Assembly: GCF_000421825.1 (NCBI RefSeq)
Contig: NZ_ATXT01000015.1
Coordinates: 124,001-188,000 of the forward strand
Origin: Humibacter albus DSM 18994
Lineage (GTDB): Bacteria; Actinomycetota; Actinomycetes; Actinomycetales; Microbacteriaceae
Length of the DNA: 64,000 nt
Direction: 5' to 3'
Made by a program: the position numbers and the translations under genes. The notes below the pieces were generated by a model that was given only the letters and a program-made list of their open reading frames with translations, was not told the origin of the DNA and did not search any database. Below, in pieces: positions 47,139 through 56,648 of this stretch (the stretch's first letter is position 1; every line of letters starts with the position of its first letter).

Positions 47139-47731
47139 GCGGTGGCCAGCTCCTTGAGGTCGATGTGTCCGTTGGCGATGTCGAGCACGGCCTGGATGAG
47201 CAGGCGCCGCTCCACGATCTTGATGCGGTCGTGCAGCGCGGCCTCGGTGTCGTCGGACAGCACGGGTACGCGCTCGCGCGCGATGATCGGGCCGGTGTCG
47301 ACGCCGTTGTCGACGATGATGACGCTCGCGCCGGTCTGATCGACGCGGGCGGCGAGCGCGTCGCGCACGCCGTGCGCTCCGGGGAACTCCGGGAGGAACG
47401 CGGGGTGCGTGTTGATCATGTCGGGACTCAGCGCCTCGACCACCCGCGGCGGGAACAGCCGCATGAAGCCGGAGAGGATCACGAGGTCGGGCGACCACTG
47501 CCTGATCTGCTCGAGCATGGCGTCGCCCCACTCGGCACGGTCGTCGAACGACGAGTACGCCACGGTGAAGGTGGGAACGCCGAACTCCTCGGCGACCTCG
47601 AGGCCGCCGGCGTCGTCGCGGTCGCTGCCCACGGCGACGACGCGAGCGGGGAATTCGGCATCCTGGGATGCCTCCAGCAGCGAACGCAGGTTGGACCCCT
47701 GGCCGGAGACCAGCACGACGAGCGAGAGCAC
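47135..47731 (-). CDS. purN: Phosphoribosylglycinamide formyltransferase
   Basis: A 198-residue GART enzyme. Motifs seen: [16 protein letters not shown] at the N terminus for phosphoribosyl binding, [16 protein letters not shown] with the catalytic Asn and His, and [14 protein letters not shown] with the catalytic Asp. It transfers formyl from 10-formyltetrahydrofolate to GAR in de novo purine synthesis. It starts with GTG and overlaps purH by 4 bases. Confidence 0.96.
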   Translation of the reverse strand: MLSLVVLVSGQGSNLRSLLEASQDAEFPARVVAVGSDRDDAGGLEVAEEFGVPTFTVAYSSFDDRAEWGDAMLEQIRQWSPDLVILSGFMRLFPPRVVEALSPDMINTHPAFLPEFPGAHGVRDALAARVDQTGASVIIVDNGVDTGPIIARERVPVLSDDTEAALHDRIKIVERRLLIQAVLDIANGHIDLKELATA

Positions 47732-47812
47732 GTGCTCAGCCTACCGGTGCTCAGATGCGCGCCGAGCCGTCTGGCGCCGGCCGCCGTCCGCATTGCGGCC
47801 GCCGCGCGTAAC

Positions 47813-47868
47813 TCAGGAAATATCCGGGTCAGACGACACATATATCGATGTGACCCGATATGTCCTGA
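47813..47868. repeat. Long imperfect inverted repeat upstream of purN
   Basis: TCAGGAAATATCCGGGTCA (47813-47831) and TGACCCGATATGTCCTGA (47851-47868) are near-complementary arms (one gap, one mismatch) around a 19-base AT-rich loop that itself contains CACAT/ATGTG. It lies 82 bases upstream of the purN start, between that gene and a low-complexity tract. It could be an operator, a promoter-region RNA hairpin or a mobile-element relic. Confidence 0.7.
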
Positions 47869-47890
47869 AATAGTGTCCGGAGGGCGTCGA

Positions 47891-48194
<304 letters not shown>

Positions 48195-48198
<4 letters not shown>

Positions 48199-49859
48199 GC
48201 CGGATCGTCGGGGTCGGGCCTCTCGCGATCCGCGCCGCCGTCGTCCCTCGACCGGGTTCGGGCCTCGATCAGCGACGCCAGCTCCACCGGCTCCGTCACC
48301 GACGTGGCGGAAGAGGAGCGATCGCCGCGGAGTTCTTCGGTGTCGAAGGTGTCATCCGCATCCGCGACCCCCGCACGTGCCGATACCGCCGAGACCATCG
48401 ACGCGATCGAGGCGGTGGACGGGCGCCGGGCGGGCACATAGGCGCTCGCACGCTCGGGCGCGCGCTCGGCCGCCCGGCGCTCGCGAAGGCTGAGCCGCAC
48501 GTCCGCCTCGTCGGGTCGACGCCGCACCGCGATGCCGATGGCGGCGCCCACCAGCACCTCGGCACCCGCGAGCCCGCCCACGAACAGGCCGTTCGGTCCC
48601 GCCTGCTGCAGTCGGCCGGGCCCGATCGCGCCCGACGACCACCAGGCCAGCAGGCCGAGGATGCCGGCCGCGGTGGCCGCCGTCACCACCACCACGAGTG
48701 CGAGCCGGCTCGAACTCCAGCCGTCTACGGAGGCGAGCGTGGATGAGGAGCGCGGTGCGGGCATCCGCTGAAGGCGCAGCCGGGTGAGCACGCCGGCCAC
48801 CGCTCCGCAGAGCACAGGCACAAGCACGGCGACGATTCCCAAGGCGGGGTCGCTCTGCGGCAGCGCGCCGAACAGCGGCACACTCGGAAGCGGCCCGAGC
48901 GTGGTCTGTGTCACATCGACGGCCGTGCCTGTGCCGAGCGAGAAACCCGGTCCGATGAGCCATGACGCGGTCCAGATCACGGCGTTCGGCAGGAACGCCA
49001 GCTGCGCCATCGTGAGAGCAGCCGCGCCGAGCACGCCAGGCTGCAGGCTCTCGTAGAGTCCGATGATCCGTCCGTAGTGCATCACGAGGAGCGCGGCGAA
49101 CAACACGGCACCGGCTGCGATGATGAGAGCGGATGCCGCCACTCCCGCCCGCACGCCGGCCGCCAGTACCGCGCGCGTCGCCGGGCTCCACCTATCGAAG
49201 GGCCACATCAGGACGCGCGCGTCGCCGCGGTCGTCCCGACCGTCCCGTCCGTGGTCGCCGAGTGCTCGGCCCGTCGCGTTGCGGTCGCCGAGCACACGGC
49301 CCGTGAGACTGCCGTCCGCGAGACTGCGGTCGCCGCGCGGAGCATCCGTTCGGTCCTGCGTCTCGGCCGCGGCCAGGCCGACACCGATGCCGAGCGCGAA
49401 AACGGCGGCCGGAACCAGCGAGCCCTGCAGGAGCGACGGCACGATCGCGCCGGTGTGCGCGCTCAGCGTCACGAGCGCCGAGAGCACGGCGAACGTCACG
49501 ATGCCCGCGACCGACGCGGTGAACGGGTGGGGGGTGGCCCAGGCCCGACGTCCCGTGCGCGACCCGAGCACCGCGGTCAGCAGCGCGATGCCGAGTGCCG
49601 CGATCGAGACCGTGAACACCGTGGTGCCGGCCAGTCCGAACTGCGCCGACATCGACGGGTCGAGCGTGGCGGTCACGTCGACGCCGTGTCCGAGCAGCCA
49701 GATGTCACCCGCGCCCCGCCAGTACGGCAGCCAGCTGGCCGTCACGTCGAAGCGCAGACCCCACAGCACCGTGAGCGGAACGAGCGGGATCGCCACGCCC
49801 ACGCCGAGCGTGATCACCGCGTCGAGCGCGGCGAGCAGGGAGACGGTGATGCGGTTCAT
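48195..49859 (-). CDS. DUF6350-family polytopic membrane protein
   Basis: A 554-residue protein with about ten hydrophobic segments in the first 400 residues (from AALDAVITLGVGVAIPLVPL to GIVAVLVPVLCGAVAGVLTRL) and a polar, partly disordered C-terminal 90 residues. A cytoplasmic-type insert rich in Asp, Arg and Gly (about 175-215) contains decayed repeats (DRSLADGSLTGRVLGDRNAT then GRALGDHGRDGRDDRGD). DUF6350 proteins are typically found between sucD and purN in this bacterial family; their function is unknown. The 3' end abuts a repeat tract, and the terminal codons may have been altered by it. Confidence 0.8.
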
Positions 49860-49924
49860 GCGCCATCGACCCTACCGGCGCGACGACCCGCGGCCCGGTG
49901 GGCGCGCCAGGGCCCAGGCGCCGC

Positions 49925-51418
49925 TCAGACGGCGGCGTCGACCGAGGTCGTGCCGTCGGCGGCCGGGGCCGCAGCGTCGCCGTCGGCCGGTGGTCGGGCC
50001 ACGAGCTCCAGCGCAGCCACGACGAGCACCGCCACGACGGCGGTCCAGACGATCAGGGGCCCGGTGAGTGGACGCACGAACAGCACGATCGCCGCCGCGA
50101 TCAGCGCCACGAGCACGCGCAACAGCACCCGCTGCCGGTAGATCCACTGTCCGGTCGCGCCCGTCGAGATGCCGTACTTCTCCGCTCCCCGCCGGGCGCG
50201 ATCGAAGCCGTTCCCTGCATAGTGGCGCAGGGCCCGCGCCCAGCGGAAGGGCCCGCTGAACACGGTGACCACCAGCACGGTGAAGGCGAGCACCGCCACG
50301 GCGACGACGATGGATTGCACGAAACCGAGGATGCTCGCATAGATCACGCCGGCGGCATCCGCCGGGATGACGTTCGACACCGAGAGCTGGAACACGGTGC
50401 GGCCGATGGTGATGCCCGTCCCCATCAGCACCATCGTCACGCCGAGCGCGGCGGATGCCCAGACGAGCGCGATGACGCGTCTGCGCGCCACCAGCACCCC
50501 GGCCGCCAGGAACACCAGCGCGACCCACGGCAGCCAGATGCCGACCGCCACGACGAGGTTGTACAGCCCGATGTAGAGGGTCACCGCACTCGATTGGGCG
50601 ATCACGATCGTCTTGTCGATCTTGGGGATGCTCTTCGCGAACGTGAACCCCTGATCGACCAGACGTTTCTTGATCGTCTCGATGATCGGCCCCAGCTGCA
50701 GCCCGATCTTGCCGTTCGGGCCCACCGTGACCGCAGCGTTCTTGTCGCCGCTCAGTGTGGCGAGGAGCTGTTTGTGCGTGGTGGTGAGGGCCTGCGTCCA
50801 GATCTGGGAGAAGGCATCCGACTGCACGAACTTGGTGACGCTCGAGGTGATCAGACTCTTGATGCCGGCCACGAGCGGCGCCTGCAGCGCGTTCAGCGCA
50901 CCGGATGCTCGCGGCGGCAACCCGAGCCCGTCCAGTCCGTCGAACACGTCGGACGTGATGCCCTCGATGTCGACGTTCGCCTCGATCGCCGACACCGTCT
51001 CGCTCACCACGAGATCCTGCACCGCGGGCTTCTTCGCCAACGGCGCGAACGTGTCCACGAAGTAGCTCGTGTCGGTGAGCTCTCGCTGCGCCCAGGTGGA
51101 GACGACAGCGACCGGAGCCAGGAGCGCGCCGATCACGACGAGCACGGTGGCCAGCACGGTCCAGCCCCAGCCGCGCTTCTTCTTCGCCGCGGTGGATGCC
51201 CCACCCTTCGTCCTCGAAAACACCTCGCCTTCGCGCGTCGCCGCTTCCGCGGCCCGCGCTGCCTCGGCCGCCTCCGCACGGGCACGGGCCGCCGATGCCG
51301 CCGCGCGCGAGGACTCCGCATCGGATCGGGCGTCCTCCGCCTCGGCGCGCGCCGCTTCGACCTCGGTCCGCAATCGGGCCAGCTCCTGCTGCAGCTGCTC
51401 GTTCGTCATGCGCGCCAT
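49925..51418 (-). CDS. Membrane protein with N-terminal coiled coil, function unknown
   Basis: A 497-residue protein. Residues 1-65 form a highly charged Ala/Glu/Arg coiled coil (QLQQELARLRTEVEAARAEA), followed by a basic patch KKKRGWG and a transmembrane helix (TVLATVLVVIGALLAPVAVV, about 84-104), an extracytoplasmic domain of about 190 residues, and four C-terminal helices (VAVGIWLPWVALVFLAAGVL; VWASAALGVTMVLMGTGITI; FVQSIVVAVAVLAFTVLVV; VLLRVLVALIAAAIVLFV). No enzymatic motif is recognised. It sits between sucD and the DUF6350 gene. ATG 51418 is chosen; ATG 51409 (MTNEQ) is three codons later and equally plausible. Confidence 0.8.
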   Translation of the reverse strand: MARMTNEQLQQELARLRTEVEAARAEAEDARSDAESSRAAASAARARAEAAEAARAAEAATREGEVFSRTKGGASTAAKKKRGWGWTVLATVLVVIGALLAPVAVVSTWAQRELTDTSYFVDTFAPLAKKPAVQDLVVSETVSAIEANVDIEGITSDVFDGLDGLGLPPRASGALNALQAPLVAGIKSLITSSVTKFVQSDAFSQIWTQALTTTHKQLLATLSGDKNAAVTVGPNGKIGLQLGPIIETIKKRLVDQGFTFAKSIPKIDKTIVIAQSSAVTLYIGLYNLVVAVGIWLPWVALVFLAAGVLVARRRVIALVWASAALGVTMVLMGTGITIGRTVFQLSVSNVIPADAAGVIYASILGFVQSIVVAVAVLAFTVLVVTVFSGPFRWARALRHYAGNGFDRARRGAEKYGISTGATGQWIYRQRVLLRVLVALIAAAIVLFVRPLTGPLIVWTAVVAVLVVAALELVARPPADGDAAAPAADGTTSVDAAV

Positions 51419-51544
51419 GGCATCCCCCCACGCTCGTGTCGCCGCGCCGAGCGGCCCCTCGGCGACTCTATGGCGGAGGCGAGCGCCGCCGGCACGCCCT
51501 GTGCGGGGATCATCCACAACAGATGACGAGCGCCCGGCGCACGA

Positions 51545-51582
51545 AAAGCCGCCCCGCTGCCGGAGGGCAACGGGGCGGCTTT
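51545..51582 (-). terminator. Terminator of the sucC-sucD operon
   Basis: A 12-bp stem AAAGCCGCCCCG / CGGGGCGGCTTT, extended inside by TGCC/GGCA, lies about 80 bases past the sucD stop. On the minus strand it ends in TTTTCG, fitting intrinsic termination. Confidence 0.85.
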
Positions 51583-51586
51583 CTTC

Positions 51587-51675
51587 ACGCCGCTTACAGA
51601 CCGGCGACAGTGCTTCCCTTACGCCGCCTACAGGGCGGCGACAGTGCTTCCCTTTACGCCGCCTACAGGGCGGCG
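51587..51675. repeat. Decayed tandem copies of the sucD 3' end
   Basis: Three tandem units start ACGCCGCYTACAG: 51587-51620, 51621-51655 and the partial unit 51656-51675, which contains the real sucD stop codon. Units 1 and 2 also share CGGCGACAGTGCTTCCCTT. The gene end has been duplicated downstream at least twice, moving the terminator away from the stop codon. Confidence 0.75.
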
Positions 51676-52565
51676 TACAACTCGCGGAGGAGGGACGCGG
51701 TCTCGCTCGGCGTCTTGCCGACCTTGACGCCGGCGGCCTCGAGTGCCTCCTTCTTGGCCTGTGCCGTTCCGGAGGAGCCCGAGACGATGGCACCGGCGTG
51801 GCCCATCGTCTTGCCCTCGGGCGCGGTGAACCCGGCGACATAGCCGACGACCGGCTTCGTCACGTTCGCCTTGATGAACTCGGCGGCACGCTCCTCGGCG
51901 TCACCGCCGATCTCGCCGATCATCACGATCGCCTTCGTCTCGGGGTCGGCCTCGAACGCGGCGAGCGCATCGATGTGCGTGGTGCCGATGATCGGGTCTC
52001 CTCCGATGCCGATGGCGGTGGAGAAGCCGAGATCACGCAGTTCGTACATCATCTGATAGGTCAGCGTGCCCGACTTGGAGACCAGGCCGACGTGACCCTT
52101 GCCCGTGATCGTGGCCGGCGTGATGCCCACCAGCGACTCACCCGGCGTGATGATGCCCGGGCAGTTCGGCCCGATGATGCGCGTCTTGTTGCCCTTGGCC
52201 TTCGCCTGGGCCCACGCCTCGGCGCTGTCCTGCACCGGAATGCCCTCGGTGATCACCACGAGCAGCGGCACCTCGGCCTCGATGGCCTCGAGCATGGCAT
52301 CCTTCGCGAACTTCGGCGGCACAAAGACGATCGAGACATCGGCCCCGGTCTTCTCCAGCGCCTCGACGACCGTGCCGAACACGGGTAGCTCGACGGCGGA
52401 GCCGTCGGCCGCGGTGTGCGACACCGTGGTGCCGGCCTTGCGCGCGTTCACCCCGCCGACGACCTGGGTGCCTGCCTTCAGCATGAGCGCGGTGTGCTTC
52501 GTGCCCTCGCCACCGGTGATGCCCTGGACGATGACCTTGGAGTCCTTGTTGAGGAAGATCGACAT
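51663..52565 (-). CDS. sucD: Succinyl-CoA synthetase, alpha subunit
   Basis: A 300-residue protein with the CoA-binding N-terminal Rossmann domain ([24 protein letters not shown]) and the ligase domain carrying the phosphorylated histidine in [13 protein letters not shown]. With sucC it interconverts succinyl-CoA and succinate with formation of a nucleoside triphosphate in the TCA cycle. It begins 27 bases after sucC on the same transcript and is preceded by GAAGGAACCCAGA as ribosome binding region. The very end of the gene is the source of a small tandem duplication. Confidence 0.97.
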   Translation of the reverse strand: MSIFLNKDSKVIVQGITGGEGTKHTALMLKAGTQVVGGVNARKAGTTVSHTAADGSAVELPVFGTVVEALEKTGADVSIVFVPPKFAKDAMLEAIEAEVPLLVVITEGIPVQDSAEAWAQAKAKGNKTRIIGPNCPGIITPGESLVGITPATITGKGHVGLVSKSGTLTYQMMYELRDLGFSTAIGIGGDPIIGTTHIDALAAFEADPETKAIVMIGEIGGDAEERAAEFIKANVTKPVVGYVAGFTAPEGKTMGHAGAIVSGSSGTAQAKKEALEAAGVKVGKTPSETASLLRELYAAL

Positions 52566-52592
52566 TCTGGGTTCCTTCTTCTTCCTTGAGTC

Positions 52593-53756
52593 CTACGCGG
52601 CGGCCAGCTCGGCGGCCTTGTCGGCGCCGGCATCCATGGTCTCGGCGAGCGTGACGAGCGGGTGGTTGTAGTCGGTGAGGATGCGACGACCCTCGACCAC
52701 GTTGTTGCCGTCCAGCCGCACGACGAGCGGCTTGGTCGCTTCGGCGCCCAAGATGTCGAGAGCGCCGACGATGCCGTTGGCCACCGCGTCGCACGCGGTG
52801 ATGCCGCCGAACACGTTGACGAACACGCTCTTGACCTGCGGGTCGTTCAGAATGACGTCGAGCCCGGCCGCCATGACCGACGCGGATGCCCCGCCTCCGA
52901 TGTCGAGGAAGTTGGCCGGCTTCACCCCGCCGTGCTTCTCGCCCGCGTAGGCGACGACATCCAGCGTCGACATCACGAGGCCCGCGCCGTTGCCGATCAC
53001 GCCGACCTGTCCGTCGAGCTTCACGTAGTTGAGGTCGTGCTCCTTGGCCTTCGCCTCGAGCGGGTCGGCCGCAGCCTTGTCCTCGAGCTCGGCGTGTTCG
53101 GGGTGGCGGAAGTCCGCGTTGGAATCGAGCGACACCTTGCCGTCGAGAGCGATGATGTCACCTTCGCCGGTGAGCACCAGGGGGTTCACCTCGACGAGCG
53201 TGGCGTCCTCGCCCTTGTACACGTCGTAGAGCTTCGCGAGCACGGGCGCGACCTTCTCGACCAGGTCGTCCGGGAACCCGGCCGCCTTCGCGATGTGCTT
53301 CGCCTTCGATTCGTCGATGCCGGTCAGCGGGTCGACCTCGATGCGGGCCAGCGCCTCGGGCTTCTCCACGGCGAGCTGCTCGATCTCCATACCGCCCTCG
53401 ACGCTCGCGAGCGACAGGTAGGAACGGTCGGCACGATCGAGCAGCACCGAGAAGTAGAACTCCCGCGCGATGTTCGCGCCGCCGGCCACCATGACACGGC
53501 GCACCACGTGCCCCTTGATGTCGAGACCGAGAATGGCCTTGGCCGCCTCTTCCGCGTCGTCCGGGGTCTTGGCGACCTTGACGCCGCCGGCCTTGCCGCG
53601 GCCTCCGACCTTCACCTGGGCCTTGACGACGGTCACACCGCCCAGCTTCTCGGACGCCGCGCGCACCGCCTCTGGCGTGTCTGCGATGATGCCCGGCAGT
53701 ACCGGGACCCCGTACTTCTCGAACAGGTCACGTGCCTGGTACTCGTAAAGATCCAC
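52593..53756 (-). CDS. sucC: Succinyl-CoA synthetase, beta subunit
   Basis: A 387-residue protein of normal length. The N-terminal ATP-grasp domain reads [57 protein letters not shown] and the C-terminal domain has [13 protein letters not shown] and [15 protein letters not shown]. The GTG at 53756 is taken as the start because the family begins MDLYEYQ and GGGAAG lies just upstream; the open frame extends 25 codons further without homology. A 25-bp element shared with icd lies 83 bases upstream. Confidence 0.97.
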   Translation of the reverse strand: MDLYEYQARDLFEKYGVPVLPGIIADTPEAVRAASEKLGGVTVVKAQVKVGGRGKAGGVKVAKTPDDAEEAAKAILGLDIKGHVVRRVMVAGGANIAREFYFSVLLDRADRSYLSLASVEGGMEIEQLAVEKPEALARIEVDPLTGIDESKAKHIAKAAGFPDDLVEKVAPVLAKLYDVYKGEDATLVEVNPLVLTGEGDIIALDGKVSLDSNADFRHPEHAELEDKAAADPLEAKAKEHDLNYVKLDGQVGVIGNGAGLVMSTLDVVAYAGEKHGGVKPANFLDIGGGASASVMAAGLDVILNDPQVKSVFVNVFGGITACDAVANGIVGALDILGAEATKPLVVRLDGNNVVEGRRILTDYNHPLVTLAETMDAGADKAAELAAA

Positions 53757-53839
53757 TGCTTCCCAATCAATTCGCGAGTGAAATGGCAGTCGGTGCGAGC
53801 CCCGTCTTGAGGGGACTGGGCTGATGGGCACTTCAGTCA

Positions 53840-53864
53840 GATAGCTCGACGCCGAGATAAATTG
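53840..53864 (-). promoter_or_regulatory. Upstream motif of sucC shared with icd
   Basis: On the minus strand CAATTTATCTCGGCGTC begins the 25-base element. Its core TCTCGGCGTCGAGC (53844-53857) forms a CTCGxCGxCGAG inverted repeat, more symmetric than the icd copy. See the icd element at 2024-2048. Confidence 0.55.
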
Positions 53865-53945
53865 CCACCCACCAGCCTACCCGAGGCTGGTAGCGGCTCC
53901 CTCCACGCCGACGATGCCTCCAGCCGCGGCCGCTACCGTGAGGCC

Positions 53946-54752
53946 ATGGCCCGGAACCGCGAACACGACCCGCAGGGCATCGCGGATGTCGGCGGCGAGT
54001 GGATCATGCTCGCCGGCGGCGGGTGCGCCATCCTGCTGCAGATCGCGAACCCGGCCATCGGTCGTGGCGTCGCCGAGCACAGCGACTTCGCCGCACGGCC
54101 GTACGACCGCCTTCTCGGAACCCTCACCTACGTGACCGCGGTGGCGTGCGGAACGGCCGACGACATCCAGACGGTTCGCCGCATCGTCGGCCGTGCGCAC
54201 GCGCCGGTGCACGGCGAGGCGAACGACGACACCGACGCCTACTCCGCGTACGACCACGAGTTGCAGCTGTGGGTGGCTGCGACCCTCTACTGGACGGCGG
54301 AACGGGTGCGCGAGCGCGTGTTCGGACCGCTGGATGCCCGTGCCGCCGACCGCCTGTATCGCGAGTTCGGCGCGATCGGCACCACGCTGCAGTTGCCGCC
54401 GACCTCGTGGCCGGCGACGCGCGCCGACTTCGAGAAGTACTGGCGCGGCGCCATGGCCGACCTGTTCGTGCTGCCCGAGGCGGGCCGCGTTGCCCGCGAC
54501 CTGCTGCGCGCCGAGCACGCCCCGCTGTGGGTGCGGGCGATCATGCCGTGGGCACGGCTGGCGACGGTCGCCCTGTTGCCCGACGCGGTGCGCGCGCAGC
54601 TCGGACTCGTGCTCACCCCACGCAATCGGCACCGTTATGAACGGATGATGACGCTGTTCGCGGCGATCTATCCGCGGCTGCCGATGGGCATCCGTCATCT
54701 CGTGCGCGATCGGCTGCTCCGTAGACTCCGCGGCCTGCGCACGCCGGCCTGA
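53946..54752 (+). CDS. MpaB-type oxygenase family protein (DUF2236)
   Basis: A 268-residue protein with features of the DUF2236/latex-clearing-protein-like family: GGGCAILLQIANPAIGRGVAEHSDF, RLLGTLTYVTAVACGTADD, HAPVHGEA, YDHELQLWVAATLYWT and a basic C-terminal region. Members bind a heme b; the HxPVHG and DHELQLWV histidines are the likely ligands. Some members are peroxygenases or fungal-polyketide biosynthetic oxygenases, most are uncharacterised, and the substrate here is unknown. The start ATG at 53946 follows GTGAGG. The gene is divergent from sucC. Confidence 0.85.
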   Translation: MARNREHDPQGIADVGGEWIMLAGGGCAILLQIANPAIGRGVAEHSDFAARPYDRLLGTLTYVTAVACGTADDIQTVRRIVGRAHAPVHGEANDDTDAYSAYDHELQLWVAATLYWTAERVRERVFGPLDARAADRLYREFGAIGTTLQLPPTSWPATRADFEKYWRGAMADLFVLPEAGRVARDLLRAEHAPLWVRAIMPWARLATVALLPDAVRAQLGLVLTPRNRHRYERMMTLFAAIYPRLPMGIRHLVRDRLLRRLRGLRTPA

Positions 54753-54841
54753 TGGTGCCCGCGCCGCGCCTGCCCCTAGGATTTCGCCCACGGGGTCCGC
54801 GCTCGCCCGACGCGCCAACGGCCCACGACGAAAGGCCCGAG

Positions 54842-55222
54842 GTGTCCTCCTACTACGACTGCTTCATCGCTGGCGATCACGAGTCCGCGAAGCACATCAT
54901 CGCGAATGCGCTCAACTCACAGGGCTTCCTCGTCGAGGTGCAGCCAGACGGCAACTGGTACGCGCGCCGCGGCAACATGAGCACGACGATGCTCGTCGGC
55001 GCGTTCGCGGGCGACAACTTCCAGATCACTTTCGGCGTGCAGTTCTTCGTGGATGCCGCGGGCCGGCTCGTCGCGCGCCTGGACAAGAACACCGCTGTCG
55101 GCTTCTTCAAGGGCGGCGTCTGGGGGCTGAGCAAGATCGACAACGCGTTCACGCAAACCGCCGGCGCGGTCTACACCGCGCTGCTGTCGGCCGGCGTGCT
55201 CACGAACACCGCCGAAGGCTGA
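54842..55222 (+). CDS. YbjN-domain-like small protein
   Basis: A 126-residue protein starting with GTG (SSYYDCFIAGDHESAKHIIANAL). An alternating strand/helix pattern with DGNWYARRGN, FQITFGVQFFVDAAGRLVARLD and a helical C terminus recalls type III chaperone-like YbjN proteins, but the match is weak. No catalytic motif, signal peptide or membrane helix is seen. GAAAGG lies 9 bases before the GTG, 90 bases after the MpaB-type gene, so the two may share a transcript. Confidence 0.6.
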   Translation: MSSYYDCFIAGDHESAKHIIANALNSQGFLVEVQPDGNWYARRGNMSTTMLVGAFAGDNFQITFGVQFFVDAAGRLVARLDKNTAVGFFKGGVWGLSKIDNAFTQTAGAVYTALLSAGVLTNTAEG

Positions 55223-55257
55223 GCCGCACGATCGGGCCAGCCGGTCAGGCCAACCGG

Positions 55258-55476
55258 TCAGGCCGCGCGGTCGCGCTGCGCTCTCTCGGAGCGGACGGCG
55301 GCCTCGCGTTCGTCCGCGCACGTCTCGCACAACCATGCCTCAGCAGCGCCGTCGTCGACGCTGACCCACAGGAAAGCGTACTCGGCGCAGTCCGCGCAGC
55401 GGTGCGTCGCGAGCAGCACGTCGAGGTCGTCGTCCGCCGCCGCGTTCTCGATGATGAACAGCTCGTCTTGCCTCAT
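55258..55476 (-). CDS. Small protein with two CxxC pairs, probable zinc ribbon
   Basis: A 72-residue protein, MRQDELFIIENAAADDDLDV at the start, then HRCADCAEYAFLW and AWLCETCADERE, giving CxxC-x29-CxxC, the usual spacing class of a zinc ribbon. The C terminus is basic (RSERAQRDRAA). The ATG at 55476 is preceded by GGAG. The frame upstream runs into a hairpin repeat and is not coding. Function unknown; similar mini-proteins bind nucleic acid or partner proteins. Confidence 0.65.
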   Translation of the reverse strand: MRQDELFIIENAAADDDLDVLLATHRCADCAEYAFLWVSVDDGAAEAWLCETCADEREAAVRSERAQRDRAA

Positions 55477-55501
55477 GTCTCCATGCTCCGACTCACCACT
55501 G

Positions 55502-55687
55502 ACATGCGATTGAGGCGTGCCGCGAATGCTTGCATTCAGAGGCACGCCGATTGAGCATGTGGAGCGGCGCAGCCGCGAGAACATGCGATTGAGGCTTGCC
55601 GAGAATGCTTGCATTCAGAGGCACGCCGATTGAGCATGTGGAGCAGCGCAGCCGCGAGAACACGGCGCGCATGTGGAGCGGCGCAGC
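55502..55687. repeat. Duplicated 79-bp palindromic unit (REP-like)
   Basis: Two copies, 55502-55580 and 55581-55659, differ at 3 of 79 positions; a partial third (GCATGTGGAGCGGCGCAGC) occupies 55669-55687. The first 59 bases of each unit fold on themselves: ACATGC with GCATGT, GGCGTGCC with GGCACGCC, and AATGC with GCATT around TT. GATTGA appears unpaired on each side. This fits a repetitive extragenic palindrome or non-autonomous element. It lies between the CxxC mini-gene and murQ. Confidence 0.85.
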
Positions 55688-55721
55688 GAACACAGGACGA
55701 GCACGCCCAAGAACGACCCGG

Positions 55722-56648
55722 TCAGCCGGCCGCCGCGATTGCATCGCGTAGCATCCCGTCGTGCTCGTTCAGCACGCGCACGGCGTCGGCCCCGTCGAGC
55801 GCGGTCACAACGACGAGGATCGCCGCCTTGACCCACCCGTCGACCGCAGCGAGCGCGCGGGCTGCGGTGGCGGCATCCGTTCCGGTCGCGAGCATGACGA
55901 TGCGCTCCGAACGCGCCCGCAGCTTCTCGTTGGTGGCCCGCACGTCGACCATGAGGTTGCCGTACACCTTGCCGAGCCGCACCATGGCGAGCGTCGAAAT
56001 GGCGTTCAGCACGAGCTTCTGCGCCGTTCCCGCCTTGAGCCTCGTCGACCCGGTGACGACCTCGGGCCCCACCACGGTCTCGATCGCCACATCGGAGGCC
56101 GCACCGATCGCCGATCCGGCGTTGCAGGCGAATCCGACGGTGGATGCCCCGCGCTCACGAGCACGCTTCAACGCACCCAGCACATACGGCGTGCGGCCAG
56201 AGGCGGAGATGCCGACGACGGTGTCGTGCGACCCCACGTCGAGCCCGTCGATGTCTGCGGCACCGGCAGCAGCATCGTCTTCCGCGTTCTCGACAGCAGT
56301 GCGGATCGCGCGGTCGCCGCCGGAGATCAGTCCCACCACTCGCGACGGGTCCATGCCGTACGTCGGAGGAATCTCGCTGGCGTCCAGCACGCCAAGACGT
56401 CCCGGCGTTCCCGCGCCGACGTAGACGAGTCGGCCTCCGGCGCGCATGCCGTCCACCACGAGCGTGACCGCCGCCGCGATCTGAGCGGCCGATGCCTCGA
56501 CCGTTTCGGCGACGGTCGCGTTTTGCGCGCACATCAGGGCAACCTGTTCGTCGAGCGGCAGCAGGTCCAGCTCACGCGTGTCGGGATTCACGCTCTCGGT
56601 CGCGAACGAACCCAGTCGTTCTCGCAGTTCGTCGCGGTCGTCGCTCAT
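55722..56648 (-). CDS. murQ: N-acetylmuramic acid 6-phosphate etherase
   Basis: A 308-residue SIS-domain enzyme. Motifs: VYVGAGTPGRLGVLDASEIP (about residues 75-94) with the phosphate-binding GAGTxGR loop and the catalytic Glu, DTVVGISASGRTPYVLGAL, and VEVVTGSTRLKAGTAQKLVL-type C-terminal block (VVGPEVVTGSTRLKAGTAQ). It cleaves the lactyl ether of MurNAc 6-phosphate to GlcNAc 6-phosphate for cell-wall sugar recycling. Its ATG overlaps the stop of the FUSC gene as ATGA, so it is the last gene of a pcrA-FUSC-murQ run. Its GlcNAc-6-phosphate product joins the pathway that GH20 products would enter. Confidence 0.95.
   Translation of the reverse strand: MSDDRDELRERLGSFATESVNPDTRELDLLPLDEQVALMCAQNATVAETVEASAAQIAAAVTLVVDGMRAGGRLVYVGAGTPGRLGVLDASEIPPTYGMDPSRVVGLISGGDRAIRTAVENAEDDAAAGAADIDGLDVGSHDTVVGISASGRTPYVLGALKRARERGASTVGFACNAGSAIGAASDVAIETVVGPEVVTGSTRLKAGTAQKLVLNAISTLAMVRLGKVYGNLMVDVRATNEKLRARSERIVMLATGTDAATAARALAAVDGWVKAAILVVVTALDGADAVRVLNEHDGMLRDAIAAAG

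Noticed and set aside
51663-53756. sucCD as a CoA-ligase pair of acyl-CoA type other than succinyl-CoA synthetase
   Set aside because: Both subunits have standard SucC and SucD motifs and lengths, so the TCA-cycle assignment is secure.
55493-55744. Small open frames within the palindromic repeats
   Set aside because: They are readings of the duplicated hairpin unit and differ between its copies; no ribosome binding site.
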